DNA of 64,000 bases from an uncultured Treponema sp. (GCA_947166355.1 CAMVDX010000006.1:62001-126000), one strand, 5' to 3'; positions 17,051 to 25,604 are shown, numbered from the stretch's first letter. The notes: generated from the letters alone by a model not told the origin. Made by a program: numbers and translations.

Positions 17051-18238
17051 TTATAAGTACGAAAGTGACTCTATATTAATTTCGTCACTTTCAGTAGTTT
17101 TTTCATCTATTTTTTCGCATCGCGAAGCATTTACAATAAATCCACACATGGCAAGTGTAATAATTATTGAAGTTCCTCCAAGTGAGAAAAATGGAAGATT
17201 GATTCCAGTTGCAGGAAGAAGTCCACTCACTACCATTGTATTTACAACCGATTGCAAAACAATTGCAGAAACACAACCAAAGGTTGAAAGAGCAGAAAAC
17301 TTATCAGGATTCTTAAAAGCGGTTTTGTAGCCTCTGTAAGCAAAAAAAGCCAAAAGAACAAAATAAAGCACAACGCCAATATATCCCATTGCTTCAGCCC
17401 ATCCCGCAAAAATATAGTCGGCCTGAACCTCAGGAATACTGTTAATTTTTGACAAACCACTTCCAATACCGCTGCCCCATATTCCACCTGCACTGATTGC
17501 ACGTTTTGCATTAAGACTCTGATAATTAATGCTTGAGCCATACTCATCAGGACTAATCCATCCTATAAGACGCTGAAGTCTGTAAGGATTAAGCGTAATC
17601 ATAAGAAAACCAGCCGGTATTGCAAGCAAAACAAACGGAAAAATCCACAAAAGCTTAGCACCAGAAACAAAGAATAAAAGAATTCCCAAAAGAAGAATAA
17701 ATAAACCGGTAGAAAAATCTTTCTGTGCAAAAACTATTACAGAAAAAAGAATAAGTGCAATTACACAAGGAAAAACAGATTTTTCCTCAGGATCCAGAAG
17801 CTTATCCTGCTTATCAAAATAGTTCGCAAGAAAAAGTATAATTGCAAATTTTACCAGTTCAGATGGCTGGAACGAGAAATTACCTGGCATTCTAATCCAA
17901 CGGCGTGCACCATTCTTAGTTATTGAAATACCCGGAATAAAAGTTAAAATGCATAAAACAAAGGTTGCAATTACAATTATTCCTACGAATTTCCTGATAT
18001 ATTTCATATCTGTTATTACAAAGCCTGCAAAAAGCACAAAGCCCACAGCAGAACACAAAAGCTGACGTTTTACAAAATAAACAGGATCTCCAAATGCCCT
18101 TATTGCAAAGTTTTGAGAACAGATATATAGCGTAAAAATACCAAGACCCCATAAAAGAAAAATTGAGCCGAGTAACCAGATATCAATTTTATTATAATTC
18201 TGAGAAGGCTTATTCGCATAAAAAGTAAACTGATTCAT
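17051..18238 (-). CDS. ftsW: SEDS peptidoglycan polymerase FtsW
   Basis: A 395-residue polytopic membrane protein of the SEDS family with about ten helices. It has the conserved segments NGARRWI, FQPSELVKFA, a loop with YQSLNAKRAISAGGIWGSGIG, PEVQADYIFAGWAEAMGYIG, and PATGINLPFFSLGGTSIIIT near the end. It polymerises septal glycan strands from lipid II. Its ATG overlaps the murF stop by 1 bp. FtsW is preferred over RodA because of the division cluster, although a cognate class B PBP (ftsI) is not in the window. Confidence 0.92.
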   Translation of the reverse strand: MNQFTFYANKPSQNYNKIDIWLLGSIFLLWGLGIFTLYICSQNFAIRAFGDPVYFVKRQLLCSAVGFVLFAGFVITDMKYIRKFVGIIVIATFVLCILTFIPGISITKNGARRWIRMPGNFSFQPSELVKFAIILFLANYFDKQDKLLDPEEKSVFPCVIALILFSVIVFAQKDFSTGLFILLLGILLFFVSGAKLLWIFPFVLLAIPAGFLMITLNPYRLQRLIGWISPDEYGSSINYQSLNAKRAISAGGIWGSGIGSGLSKINSIPEVQADYIFAGWAEAMGYIGVVLYFVLLAFFAYRGYKTAFKNPDKFSALSTFGCVSAIVLQSVVNTMVVSGLLPATGINLPFFSLGGTSIIITLAMCGFIVNASRCEKIDEKTTESDEINIESLSYL

Positions 18239-19719
18239 TACTTAATAACCTCCTCAGATTTCTGATTATTCATATTTGAACTCAAAAGAGGAACAAGCTT
18301 TTCCAGCTGCATACTGTGAGAGCCTTTTAAGAGAATTACATCTTTATCCTCAGCATTCAAATTAATATCAGCTGCTATTTTTTCAAAATTCTGCATAGAA
18401 GAAACTTCAAACCATTTTAAATTACGCTTATCTTTTACAGCTTTTGAAGCCGCACACATTTCAGGACCAATCAGATAAATAAAATCCGGCATAACCTCAT
18501 TTATACGTTCACCTATTGTCTCATGAGATTTTTCGGATTCAGCTCCAAGTTCTTTCATATCTGCCAGTACAAAAAATTTTCTGCCGATATCTTTCAGTCC
18601 GCTGCAAAAATCAATTACCTTCAGCATAGAATCAAGATTGGCATTATAACAGTCCTTTATAAGAACTGCCTTTTTTCCAGTACGCAGAACAACTTCACAA
18701 ACTTCCATACGGCCCGAAATCGCACTCACACTCTCAAGCCCTCTCTTAATATCTGCCGCTGGAATTCCAATTTCTTTAGCGCACGCAATAACAGAAAGTG
18801 CATTCAGATAGTTATAGCTTCCAGAAAGCGGCAGATGAACAAAAAGCCCGTCCAGTTCAAAATCAGTTCCAAATAAACCTTTGTCTTCGATAAAGCGCAC
18901 TCCGCTGACTTCGGCAGGAACATTACGGCCAAATTTTACAACCTTACCGCGGACATTCTCCGTACAAAAATCTGCAAATGAATCATCAGCACCAACAACA
19001 GCAGCACCATTCTCAGGAATATATTTCAGAGACTTACGTTTTTCTTCAGCAATATTTTTTTGACTTCCAAGAATTCCTATATGTGCAGTTCCAATATTCG
19101 TAATAATTCCATAACGCGATTTTAAAACCTTTGAAATTTCACCAATCTCATTAACACGGTTCATTCCCATTTCAAAGATTCCAATTTTTTCATCACCCCG
19201 AATCTTAAAAACAGAAAGAGGAAGCCCAGTTTCCGAATTAAGATTTCCGTAAGTATAAGCAACTCCATTATCTCCAAAATAAGCACGGGCAACACTTACC
19301 ATCATCTCTTTTGTAGTAGTTTTTCCGCTGGAGCCAGTAATGCTTACAAGAATCATATTACGGCATTTTTTTGCCACATAAGCTTCTGCTGCGTCCTGCA
19401 GAGCATGCAGAGTATTTTCTACCCTCACAAAACATACAGATGGATTTTCCACTGCCAGAGAATTATAATACGCAGTATCAGCCTTATATTCCGCTTCATT
19501 CAGCAAAATTACAGAAGCCTTTTTGTCAGAGGACAGAACATCAGGAATATATTTGTGTCCATTTTGAAACTCACCCATAAGAGGCACAAACATACACGGC
19601 TTTTCAGCAGACACATTGCGGCTGTCTGTCTGAACATCGTTAAATAAACATTCAGCACTGCCAATCTGAGTGCCATTTACAGCGGATAAAAGTTCATCTT
19701 TACTAAGCAAACTTTCCAT
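18238..19719 (-). CDS. murF: UDP-MurNAc-tripeptide D-Ala-D-Ala ligase
   Basis: A 493-residue Mur ligase. It has the N-terminal uridine-binding domain, the ATP loop VSITGSSGKTTTKEMM (about residue 128), a central catalytic domain (GIFEMGMNRVNEIGEIS, then NIGTAHIGILGS), and the C-terminal domain with DCYNANLDSM. It adds D-Ala-D-Ala to the cytoplasmic peptidoglycan precursor. It overlaps both neighbours by one base (ftsL-like upstream, ftsW downstream). The other mur genes and mraY are not in this cluster. Confidence 0.95.
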   Translation of the reverse strand: MESLLSKDELLSAVNGTQIGSAECLFNDVQTDSRNVSAEKPCMFVPLMGEFQNGHKYIPDVLSSDKKASVILLNEAEYKADTAYYNSLAVENPSVCFVRVENTLHALQDAAEAYVAKKCRNMILVSITGSSGKTTTKEMMVSVARAYFGDNGVAYTYGNLNSETGLPLSVFKIRGDEKIGIFEMGMNRVNEIGEISKVLKSRYGIITNIGTAHIGILGSQKNIAEEKRKSLKYIPENGAAVVGADDSFADFCTENVRGKVVKFGRNVPAEVSGVRFIEDKGLFGTDFELDGLFVHLPLSGSYNYLNALSVIACAKEIGIPAADIKRGLESVSAISGRMEVCEVVLRTGKKAVLIKDCYNANLDSMLKVIDFCSGLKDIGRKFFVLADMKELGAESEKSHETIGERINEVMPDFIYLIGPEMCAASKAVKDKRNLKWFEVSSMQNFEKIAADINLNAEDKDVILLKGSHSMQLEKLVPLLSSNMNNQKSEEVIK

Positions 19720-20021
19720 TATTTTTTCTCTCCAGTCATTTCAACTCTAACTATGTCTTCGGTTTCAGCCTTGTGCATTCCAAGCTCCTCAACCGCTATT
19801 TTTTCAATTCTATCTGCGCTCGAAAGCACAGCAATATCACTCACAAGCTTCTTGTTCTCTTCAATAAGCCGTTCTTGTTTACGTTCAAGCTCCCTGATTT
19901 CAGAAGTCAACTCCGTATAACGCCTTGCCTGAGCCGCGTAAAGACACAAAACCGCAGGAATGGCGAGCACAAACACACAGAAGAAAAATTTAACTATAAA
20001 ATCCTTAAAACCGCGTTTCAT
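19719..20021 (-). CDS. ftsL: FtsL-like divisome protein
   Basis: A 100-residue protein with a short basic cytoplasmic N-terminus, one membrane helix (FFFCVFVLAIPAVLCLYAAQ, about residues 12-31), and then a coiled coil rich in Glu/Lys/Leu heptads (SEIRELERKQERLIEENKKL) ending in IEKIAVEELGM. This layout and its place between rsmH and murF match FtsL. FtsL forms the FtsQ-L-B complex. Sequence conservation in this family is low, so the call leans on topology and gene order. Confidence 0.75.
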   Translation of the reverse strand: MKRGFKDFIVKFFFCVFVLAIPAVLCLYAAQARRYTELTSEIRELERKQERLIEENKKLVSDIAVLSSADRIEKIAVEELGMHKAETEDIVRVEMTGEKK

Positions 20022-20024
20022 ATA

Positions 20025-21011
20025 CTAAAAGCCTACCACCCCATCAAGATGATATTCAGTATCATCCTTAATTTTCCTGATAACTCTGAGCTTTGCACTA
20101 CGCGACGGAGAGTTAGCCTTTACTTCATTCTCCGTCGGGGCTACAGGTTTACGAGTTATAAGCTCAGCACAGGCAGAACCACCGCAACGGCAAACAGCTA
20201 CTTCAGGAGGACATACGCACTGTTTGCCAAGGTTGCGGAAATAGTTCTTTACAATTCTATCTTCAAGAGAATGGAAGGTTATAACGCCCATTTTTCCACC
20301 ATTCTTAAGACAGCCAAAAGCATCATGAAGGGCACGCGGCAATCTCTTAAGCTCACCGTTTACTGCAATTCTAATAGCCTGAAATGTTCTTGTTGCAGGA
20401 TGAATCGATCCGTAGCGGTAGTTTGCAGGAACGGCATTCCATATAATCTCTGCAAGCGCCTTAGAAGACTCAATGCGGCCGCCAGATCTCGCCTCAACAA
20501 TTGCACGGGCAATACGGCGGCTAAGCTTTTCTTCACCATACAGATAAATTAAATCCGCAAGTTTTTCTTCAGGCAGATTATTTACTAAATCTGCAGCTGA
20601 TTCTCCTTCAGAAGAATTCAACCTCATATCCAGTTTTTCATCATAACGGAAAGAAAACCCCCGTTCAGATTTTTCATAATGAAAAACAGAAATACCGAGA
20701 TCAAAAAGAATAATATCAGGACGATTATATTCAGACGGATAATTAGCGTAGAAATCCTGGAACCAGCCGTTATAAAAATGAACACGTTCTCCAAACTCAG
20801 CAAGCCTTTCGCGAGCACGAGACTGAATCACTTTATCAGCATCCAGACCGATTACAGAAAGAGACGGATATTTTTTCAAAAAGTTATAAGTATGGCCGCC
20901 CTCTCCGAGCGTAGAGTCAATCATTAAAGCATCAGCTTCAAATGGCTCTCCAACAGGAGAAAGATATTCCAGACACTCATTTAATAAAACCGGAGTGTGT
21001 ACGATTTCCAC
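20025..21011 (-). CDS. rsmH: 16S rRNA (cytosine1402-N4)-methyltransferase
   Basis: A 328-residue SAM-dependent methyltransferase (MraW/RsmH). It begins HTPVLLNECLEYLSP, has the SAM motif DSTLGEGGHT, then DIILFDLGISVFHYEKSERGFSF, the RATRTFQAIRIAVN segment and VITFHSLEDRIVKNYF, all family hallmarks. The C-terminal part has extra cysteines (CVCPPEVAVCRC), as in many RsmH proteins. It methylates C1402 in the ribosomal P site. It follows mraZ after 30 bp, the canonical head of the dcw cluster. Confidence 0.96.
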   Translation of the reverse strand: MEIVHTPVLLNECLEYLSPVGEPFEADALMIDSTLGEGGHTYNFLKKYPSLSVIGLDADKVIQSRARERLAEFGERVHFYNGWFQDFYANYPSEYNRPDIILFDLGISVFHYEKSERGFSFRYDEKLDMRLNSSEGESAADLVNNLPEEKLADLIYLYGEEKLSRRIARAIVEARSGGRIESSKALAEIIWNAVPANYRYGSIHPATRTFQAIRIAVNGELKRLPRALHDAFGCLKNGGKMGVITFHSLEDRIVKNYFRNLGKQCVCPPEVAVCRCGGSACAELITRKPVAPTENEVKANSPSRSAKLRVIRKIKDDTEYHLDGVVGF

Positions 21012-21041
21012 TTTTTAATCCCACCTAATTTTAAAAAGTTT

Positions 21042-21485
21042 TTAGAAATTAATGTCGTTAAAGGCCTCAGCTGCACTGCGGAAGTCAGATTCTGATTCAG
21101 TAATATAACCCTTATACGTATCAGAATCCCAGAGCTCCATATACTTAGCAATTCCAAGAACAACGCAGTCCTTAGAAAGCTTAGCATATTCACGCAGACT
21201 CTGAGGAATGGAAAGCCTGCCGTTTTTGTCGAATTCCACCTGTTGTGCAGGTGCAATAAAATGACGTACAACAGCCAGACTGCTTCCTTTCATCATAGAA
21301 GCATTACTCATCAGCTTAGACTGAAAAGCTTCCCATTCATCCATAGTAAAAAGCCATAAGCAGGTATCTAAACCTTTGGTAACCATAACTACGTTTTGAT
21401 TCACAGCCGTTCTCAATTTTACGGGAAATGAGACACGACCTTTATCATCAATCGTATTATTGTATTCACCAGTTAACAGATTCAT
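21042..21485 (-). CDS. mraZ: Transcriptional regulator MraZ
   Basis: A 147-residue protein with two SpoVT/AbrB-like repeats. The first contains NTIDDKGRVSFPVKLR and the second VEFDKNGRLSIPQSLREYA; both carry the D/N-x-K-G-R signature. MraZ oligomerises and binds direct repeats in front of its own gene, repressing the dcw operon. The start is taken as ATG 21485; a GTG two codons upstream lies inside the first MraZ box. Four boxes with 10-bp spacing lie immediately upstream (21487-21523), so autoregulation is well supported. Confidence 0.95.
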   Translation of the reverse strand: MNLLTGEYNNTIDDKGRVSFPVKLRTAVNQNVVMVTKGLDTCLWLFTMDEWEAFQSKLMSNASMMKGSSLAVVRHFIAPAQQVEFDKNGRLSIPQSLREYAKLSKDCVVLGIAKYMELWDSDTYKGYITESESDFRSAAEAFNDINF

Positions 21486-21486
21486 A

Positions 21487-21523
21487 CCCACTTACATCCA
21501 CTTTTTACCACTTTTTCCCACTT
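21487..21523 (-). promoter_or_regulatory. Four MraZ boxes
   Basis: On the minus strand AAGTGGN is repeated four times at exactly 10-bp intervals (forward positions 21487-21493, 21497-21503, 21507-21513, 21517-21523). MraZ is known to bind GTGG/TGGG-type direct repeats with this spacing. The boxes lie between the -10 box and the mraZ start, so binding would block elongation or promoter clearance. Confidence 0.85.
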
Positions 21524-21530
21524 ATGCACC

Positions 21531-21558
21531 ATTTTATACCAAAAATCGCTAAAGTCAA
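21531..21558 (-). promoter_or_regulatory. mraZ/dcw promoter
   Basis: TTGACT (21558-21553) and TAAAAT (21536-21531) are separated by 16 bp on the minus strand. This is the only strong promoter seen upstream of the division cluster. Confidence 0.65.
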
Positions 21559-21647
21559 TGTATTTTTTAGCCGATAATATAAAATATTTTTACATTTTTT
21601 TCATTTTATACATACGGGTTAATACTATACTTTTTAGTACGCTATAT

Positions 21648-22391
21648 ATGAGCTTTTCCACGTTAAATGAAAGCAAACTACACAATTCTCTAAAAATTCT
21701 TTATCAGGAAATTTATGAAGGCCAGACAGAAGTTGAACAGGATGGTCATATTTATGATATCGTTACAAAAAACGGAAATATAATTGAAATTCAAACAAAG
21801 AATCTGGCAAAGCTGCTGCCAAAAATACTAGATACAATTGAAAAAGGTCATAATGTAAAACTTGTACATCCGGTTCCGATTGTAAACCGCATAGAATTAA
21901 AGGATGAAGAAGATAAAATTATATCAAAAAGAAAAAGCCCCAAAAAAGGCTCCATCTACGACATTTTTCGTGAACTTATAGGCATTTACCCCCTGATAAC
22001 AAACCCGCATTTTTCACTAGAAATTGTCGAAATAGAAATGACAGAAGAAAGAGTTCGCACCTCCCAACCCGTCCAGTCTAAAAACGGCCGCCGCCGCTTT
22101 CGCCGCAACTGGCTAAAAACAGGCAAGAGACTCGACACAATTATAAATACCAGGCGCTTTTCCAAACCAGAAGATTATTTAGCGTTACTTCCAACACTTC
22201 CCAAGACTTTTTGTGCAAAAGATTTAAAAACTGCTTTAGAAAAAAATCCGAACATACAAAAACGCAGCATCAACGCAAACCTTATTCTCTGGGTTCTGTC
22301 ACATGCTAATCTAATTGAATTCAAAGAAACAAAGGGTAAATCTAAATACTATTCTTTCCTCACAGAATACACAGAGTCTATATTAAATTAA
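21648..22391 (+). CDS. Conserved hypothetical protein with PD-(D/E)xK-like nuclease motif
   Basis: A 247-residue protein divergent from mraZ. Residues about 20-60 contain GQTEVEQDGHIYDIV and then IIEIQTKNLAKLLPKI. This resembles a family of small nuclease-like proteins with an EIQT[GK]N motif and the D-x(n)-E-x-x-x-K pattern of PD-(D/E)xK enzymes. The segment VKLVHPVPIV follows, as in that family. A central basic patch (NGRRRFRRNWLK) could bind nucleic acid, and the C-terminus looks like a winged helix. The start is ATG 21648; an earlier in-frame start lies inside the mraZ promoter. No clear SD is seen. Function is unknown. Confidence 0.7.
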   Translation: MSFSTLNESKLHNSLKILYQEIYEGQTEVEQDGHIYDIVTKNGNIIEIQTKNLAKLLPKILDTIEKGHNVKLVHPVPIVNRIELKDEEDKIISKRKSPKKGSIYDIFRELIGIYPLITNPHFSLEIVEIEMTEERVRTSQPVQSKNGRRRFRRNWLKTGKRLDTIINTRRFSKPEDYLALLPTLPKTFCAKDLKTALEKNPNIQKRSINANLILWVLSHANLIEFKETKGKSKYYSFLTEYTESILN

Positions 22392-22404
22392 TAAACACAT
22401 TCGA

Positions 22405-22545
22405 GCCGCCCCCACCCCTCAAAATCTCTGAGCCTCCGAACCTACCAGTCTCCAAATCTCCGTACCTCCAAGTCCCCGATTTTCCGAGTTTCCAAGTCTT
22501 CAAGTCTCTGAGCTTCCAAACCTCCAAGTCTCCATACCTCCGTAA
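22405..22545. repeat. Degenerate CTCCAAGT-type tandem repeat tract
   Basis: A pyrimidine-rich tract made of imperfect 7-9-bp units such as CTCCAAGT, CTCCGAAC and TTCCAAGT. It lies between two convergent genes, just before their terminator. One strand is open for about 70 codons, but the translation is a low-complexity repeat, so I do not call a gene. Confidence 0.75.
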
Positions 22546-22555
22546 GGGACAAAAA

Positions 22556-22585
22556 AAAAGACCGTCCCATTTGGAACGGTCTTTT
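22556..22585. terminator. Bidirectional terminator between convergent genes
   Basis: AAAAGACCGT (22556-22565) pairs perfectly with ACGGTCTTTT (22576-22585). A-runs on the left and T-runs on the right make it usable for the flaA operon (minus) and for the gene at 21648 (plus). Confidence 0.88.
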
Positions 22586-22602
22586 CTTTGCATGATTAAA
22601 GA

Positions 22603-23325
22603 CTACCAGTTATCAGCCATATCGTCTTCGTCGTGGTTTTCCATATCGTAAAGGTCTGTAACGGCACGAAGATCATCCATGTACATATAATATGTACCGC
22701 GAGCCTGTACCGGGTTACAATCTACACGGAAACCAAGTACTTTAAGACCTGGCTTATCACCATAATAAGCACTGCTCTGAACAATACCATGTTCTCCATC
22801 TGGACTTGGAGGAATTACACAAATAAGCTTTTTCCAGCCGGAAAATCCAAGACTTCCCATGTAAAGTTCAAAATTACGTCCAAAATAATCCTGTACCAGA
22901 GCATACAACTCATGATTCTGATTTCGTCCACAAACCCAAACAGACAGAGTCTTTGTAGTTCCTTCAATAGCAAGTGGACGACCAGACTTAATTGTAAACG
23001 AATTCTTACCACGGCGGAAGAAGTCAACTCTTACACCAAGAACCTGAGTATCTTCAGCTTCTTTCCCTTCATCTTCAGGCAAAGGCTCTTTCAACGAAGG
23101 ATTACCTTCAAAAAGACGTGCAGTAATAATACCGTCATCAGCAGACATATGAACGTTCCATGAACCTTCACGCTCAAACTTATCTACAGAAACTTCACGC
23201 AAAGATGAATCTGAAGAGTCAGCACCTATAGTTTCAGGATTCGGATCCTGAAGGCTTGAGTTCTGTGCAAAAACAAAACCTGCGGCAAGCACAGTAAGAA
23301 TACTAAAAGTTACAAGCTTTTTCAT
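22603..23325 (-). CDS. FlaA-type flagellar filament outer-layer protein, second gene
   Basis: A 240-residue secreted protein with signal peptide MKKLVTFSILTVLAAGFVFA. The mature sequence shows the FlaA-family pattern: NSFTIKSGRPLAIEGTTKTL, then LSVWVCGRNQNHELYALVQD, LGFSGWKKL, and a C-terminal YMYMDDLRAVTDLY. Spirochete FlaA proteins sheathe the FlaB core of periplasmic flagella. GGAGGG lies 9 nt upstream. Its ATG overlaps the stop of the other flaA gene by 4 bp, so the pair is translated as a unit. The acidic tail (DMENHDEDDMADNW) is unusual. It ends at the terminator 22556-22585. Confidence 0.85.
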   Translation of the reverse strand: MKKLVTFSILTVLAAGFVFAQNSSLQDPNPETIGADSSDSSLREVSVDKFEREGSWNVHMSADDGIITARLFEGNPSLKEPLPEDEGKEAEDTQVLGVRVDFFRRGKNSFTIKSGRPLAIEGTTKTLSVWVCGRNQNHELYALVQDYFGRNFELYMGSLGFSGWKKLICVIPPSPDGEHGIVQSSAYYGDKPGLKVLGFRVDCNPVQARGTYYMYMDDLRAVTDLYDMENHDEDDMADNW

Positions 23326-24074
23326 TTTACATCACCCTCCGAATCTGAACTATCACCAAAATCAACATCATTCAACTCATAACCGTCATAAATCAGAGAC
23401 ATAGAGTTTGCAGTATACTTAATCTGATCAAAGTAAATTACAAAGTTATCAACATACTCTTCTGCATCAGAACGGATTCTGAAACCTACAAAAGTAAGGT
23501 TTTCAGGACCTGAACGCAGGTGAGAACTCTGCTGAATCCAGCCAGGAATAGAAATTACAAAGTTTTTCCAACCGTGGAAGGCAAGACTGCCAGCCTGAAG
23601 AACCTTTACAGTTCCAAGAGCATCTCTTACCATTACTTCAAGATAATAGTTATAACCTGAACCCCAGATCCAGAAATCAAGATTTGAAACAACTCCTACA
23701 AAAGGAATTTCAAAAGGTTTACCATCTGCAACAGGATAAACCTCAAACCAGTTATCACCCTTGCGCTTATAGGAAGTCTTTACACCGTAGGTCTTAAACT
23801 CCTTGTCAATACCCTTGTAAAGCTGTTTTATGGAATTAGGAACGCCCTCAAAATACCCTGTTTTCGGATAACCGTCTGTAATAAAACGGCTTGCAGAAAC
23901 ATCCCAATCCCAACTGTAGGCTTTTCCATTGTACATATAATTCTGCGAACCTGCAGAATCAAAATCATCCAATACAAATGTCTCAACGCTGCGTGTATTA
24001 GGTTGTGCAAAGACCGGCAACCCGATTACAAACAGACATGCAAGACCAACAAGAACTTTAAGTTCCCTTTTCAT
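23322..24074 (-). CDS. flaA: FlaA flagellar filament outer-layer protein
   Basis: A 250-residue exported protein with signal peptide ending FVIGLPVFAQ. The mature protein begins RSVETFVLDDFDSAGSQNYM, a FlaA hallmark, and continues with VGVVSNLDFWIWGSGYNYYL, LAFHGWKNFVISIPGWIQQS and VIYFDQIKYTANSMS. It forms the sheath of the periplasmic flagellar filament. AAGGAG precedes the start. A sigma-28-like promoter element (GCCGATAA) lies about 55 bp upstream. The next gene upstream is the divergent aldolase fba, an arrangement seen in other treponemes. Confidence 0.93.
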   Translation of the reverse strand: MKRELKVLVGLACLFVIGLPVFAQPNTRSVETFVLDDFDSAGSQNYMYNGKAYSWDWDVSASRFITDGYPKTGYFEGVPNSIKQLYKGIDKEFKTYGVKTSYKRKGDNWFEVYPVADGKPFEIPFVGVVSNLDFWIWGSGYNYYLEVMVRDALGTVKVLQAGSLAFHGWKNFVISIPGWIQQSSHLRSGPENLTFVGFRIRSDAEEYVDNFVIYFDQIKYTANSMSLIYDGYELNDVDFGDSSDSEGDVK

Positions 24075-24101
24075 GCAAAACTCCTTGAAACTTTTATCAA
24101 A

Positions 24102-24154
24102 CCGATAAAAAGATTTTTACCTTTTTATTATCGGCAATACAAGTCTTATTTATA
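24102..24154 (-). promoter_or_regulatory. Sigma-28-like promoter of the flaA operon, with inverted repeat
   Basis: On the minus strand GCCGATAA (24135-24128) is a perfect flagellar sigma-28 -10 element. TATAAATA at 24154-24147 occupies the -35 position with the standard 11-bp spacer but matches only in part. An inverted repeat, CCGATAAAAAG (24102-24112) with CTTTTTATTATCGG (24121-24134), overlaps the -10. Confidence 0.6.
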
Positions 24155-24243
24155 ACTCATTCAATTATATTTCCTATATTATTCTTTGTCAAACGATTTT
24201 AGTCATTAGGGAATAGGAAATAGTTAATAGAGAACAGTAAGAA

Positions 24244-24420
24244 GGGGCGTCTGCCCCTCGCTCCAACCCGCTTCGCGGTTTTCCGCTACCCCCTCTCCTA
24301 AGGGGGCTCGCCCCCTTAAAATCCCCCGGTAAATTACCCCGCGAGTTTGCTTGCAAACTCGTTAGTGAGCGACAGCGAACGTCTAACGCCCCCGTCATTG
24401 CGAGCGTAGCGAAGCAATCT
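24244..24420. repeat. Intergenic repeat cluster between flaA and fba
   Basis: This accounts for most of the 434-bp gap. In order: GGGGC-N4-GCCCC (24244-24257); a GC-rich element of about 70 bp (24262-24330) with a diverged inverted copy at 60675-60740; the hairpin CGAGTTTGC-TT-GCAAACTCG (24342-24361); an imperfect stem CGTTAG/CTAACG (24360-24388); and a GTCATTGCGAG repeat (24394-24420). The aldolase promoter should lie in the AT-rich last 80 bp. Confidence 0.7.
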
Positions 24421-24508
24421 AGAATCTTATTGAATAAATGATAATTTTAATTTAATATAGTAGACAAAGAAATCTCAGGCATTGTTTGTCTGAAAAAGGA
24501 TGTTAATT

Positions 24509-25516
24509 ATGGCTAACATTATTAGTTACAAAGATCTCGGCCTCGTAAACACACGCGATATGTTTGCAAAGGCTATGAAAGGCGGATATGCCATCCCGGC
24601 ATATAACTTCAATAATATGGAACAGATGCAGGCTATCATTATGGCTTGTGTTGAGACAAAATCTCCTGTTGTTCTCCAGGTATCAAAGGGAGCACGCGCT
24701 TACGCAAACGCAAATATCCTCCGCAACATGGCTCGTGGTGCTGTTGAATATGCTCACGAACTCGGATGTGATATTCCTATCGCTCTTCACCTTGACCACG
24801 GTCCAAACTTCGAAGTAGCAAAAGACTGTATCGACAACGGATTCTCATCTGTAATGATCGACGGTTCTTCACTTCCTTACGACGAGAACGTAGCCCTCAC
24901 AAAGAAGGTTGTAGAGTATGCTCACCAGTTCGACGTAACTGTAGAAGCTGAGCTCGGAGTTCTCGGTGGTGTAGAAGAGGATGTTTCTGCAGAAGAATCT
25001 AAGTACACAAAACCAGAAGAAGTAATCGACTTCACATCAAAGACTGGTTGTGACTCACTTGCAATTTCTATCGGAACTTCACACGGACGCTGTAAGTTCA
25101 CTCCAGAACAGTGTACACGCCGCGAAGATGGTACTCTTGTTCCACCTCCACTGGCATTCGACGTTCTTGAAGCAATCGAAAAGCAGCTCCCAGGTTTCCC
25201 AATCGTACTCCACGGATCTTCTTCAGTTCCACAGATTTACGTTAAAGAAATCGAAAAATACGGCGGAAAGATTCCTAACTCTGTAGGTATTCCAGAAGAA
25301 CAGCTCCGCAAGGCTGCTAAGTCTGCAGTTTGCAAAATCAACGTAGACTCAGACGGACGTCTTGCTATGACAGCTGCTATCCGTAAGCACCTTGTTGAGC
25401 ATCCAGAGGACTTCGACCCACGTCAGTACCTCACAGACGCTCGTGCAGAACTCGTAAAGATGTATGCAGACAAGAACAAGAACGTATTCGGTTCAGCAGG
25501 ACACGCACTGGATTAG
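24509..25516 (+). CDS. fba: Class II fructose-bisphosphate aldolase
   Basis: A 335-residue zinc-dependent aldolase for glycolysis. Motifs are IALHLDHGPNFE (zinc ligands), EAELGVLGGVEEDV, SIGTSHGRCKF, VLHGSSSVP, and KINVDSDGRLAMTAAIR. It cleaves fructose 1,6-bisphosphate to dihydroxyacetone phosphate and glyceraldehyde 3-phosphate. I start at ATG 24509 because AAGGA lies 8 nt upstream; an ATG three codons earlier is less well placed. Codon usage is cleaner and more biased (TTC, CTC, GAC) than in neighbours, as expected for a highly expressed gene; glyA shares this style. Confidence 0.96.
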   Translation: MANIISYKDLGLVNTRDMFAKAMKGGYAIPAYNFNNMEQMQAIIMACVETKSPVVLQVSKGARAYANANILRNMARGAVEYAHELGCDIPIALHLDHGPNFEVAKDCIDNGFSSVMIDGSSLPYDENVALTKKVVEYAHQFDVTVEAELGVLGGVEEDVSAEESKYTKPEEVIDFTSKTGCDSLAISIGTSHGRCKFTPEQCTRREDGTLVPPPLAFDVLEAIEKQLPGFPIVLHGSSSVPQIYVKEIEKYGGKIPNSVGIPEEQLRKAAKSAVCKINVDSDGRLAMTAAIRKHLVEHPEDFDPRQYLTDARAELVKMYADKNKNVFGSAGHALD

Positions 25517-25528
25517 AAAGAGTAGATG

Positions 25529-25571
25529 CTAGTTTTGCGCAGCAAAACTAGTGAAGCAGCCGCAAGGCTGC
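25529..25571. repeat. Two perfect hairpins after fba
   Basis: CTAGTTTTGC-GCA-GCAAAACTAG (25529-25551) is followed by GCAGCC-GCAA-GGCTGC (25556-25571), whose loop is a GNRA tetraloop. Neither has a T-run. They may protect the 3' end of the mRNA; the real terminator comes later at 25681. Confidence 0.7.
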
Positions 25572-25604
25572 GACACACACACGCTTTAGACTAGCCTATA
25601 ACAA

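Noticed and set aside
22378..22593. A 71-codon frame rich in WKLGD-type repeats
   Set aside because: The repeat is a consequence of the CTCCAAGT tandem DNA, and it runs through the bidirectional terminator.
24189..24398. A 69-codon minus-strand frame between flaA and fba
   Set aside because: It is translated from GC-rich and palindromic repeats, with no homology-like features.
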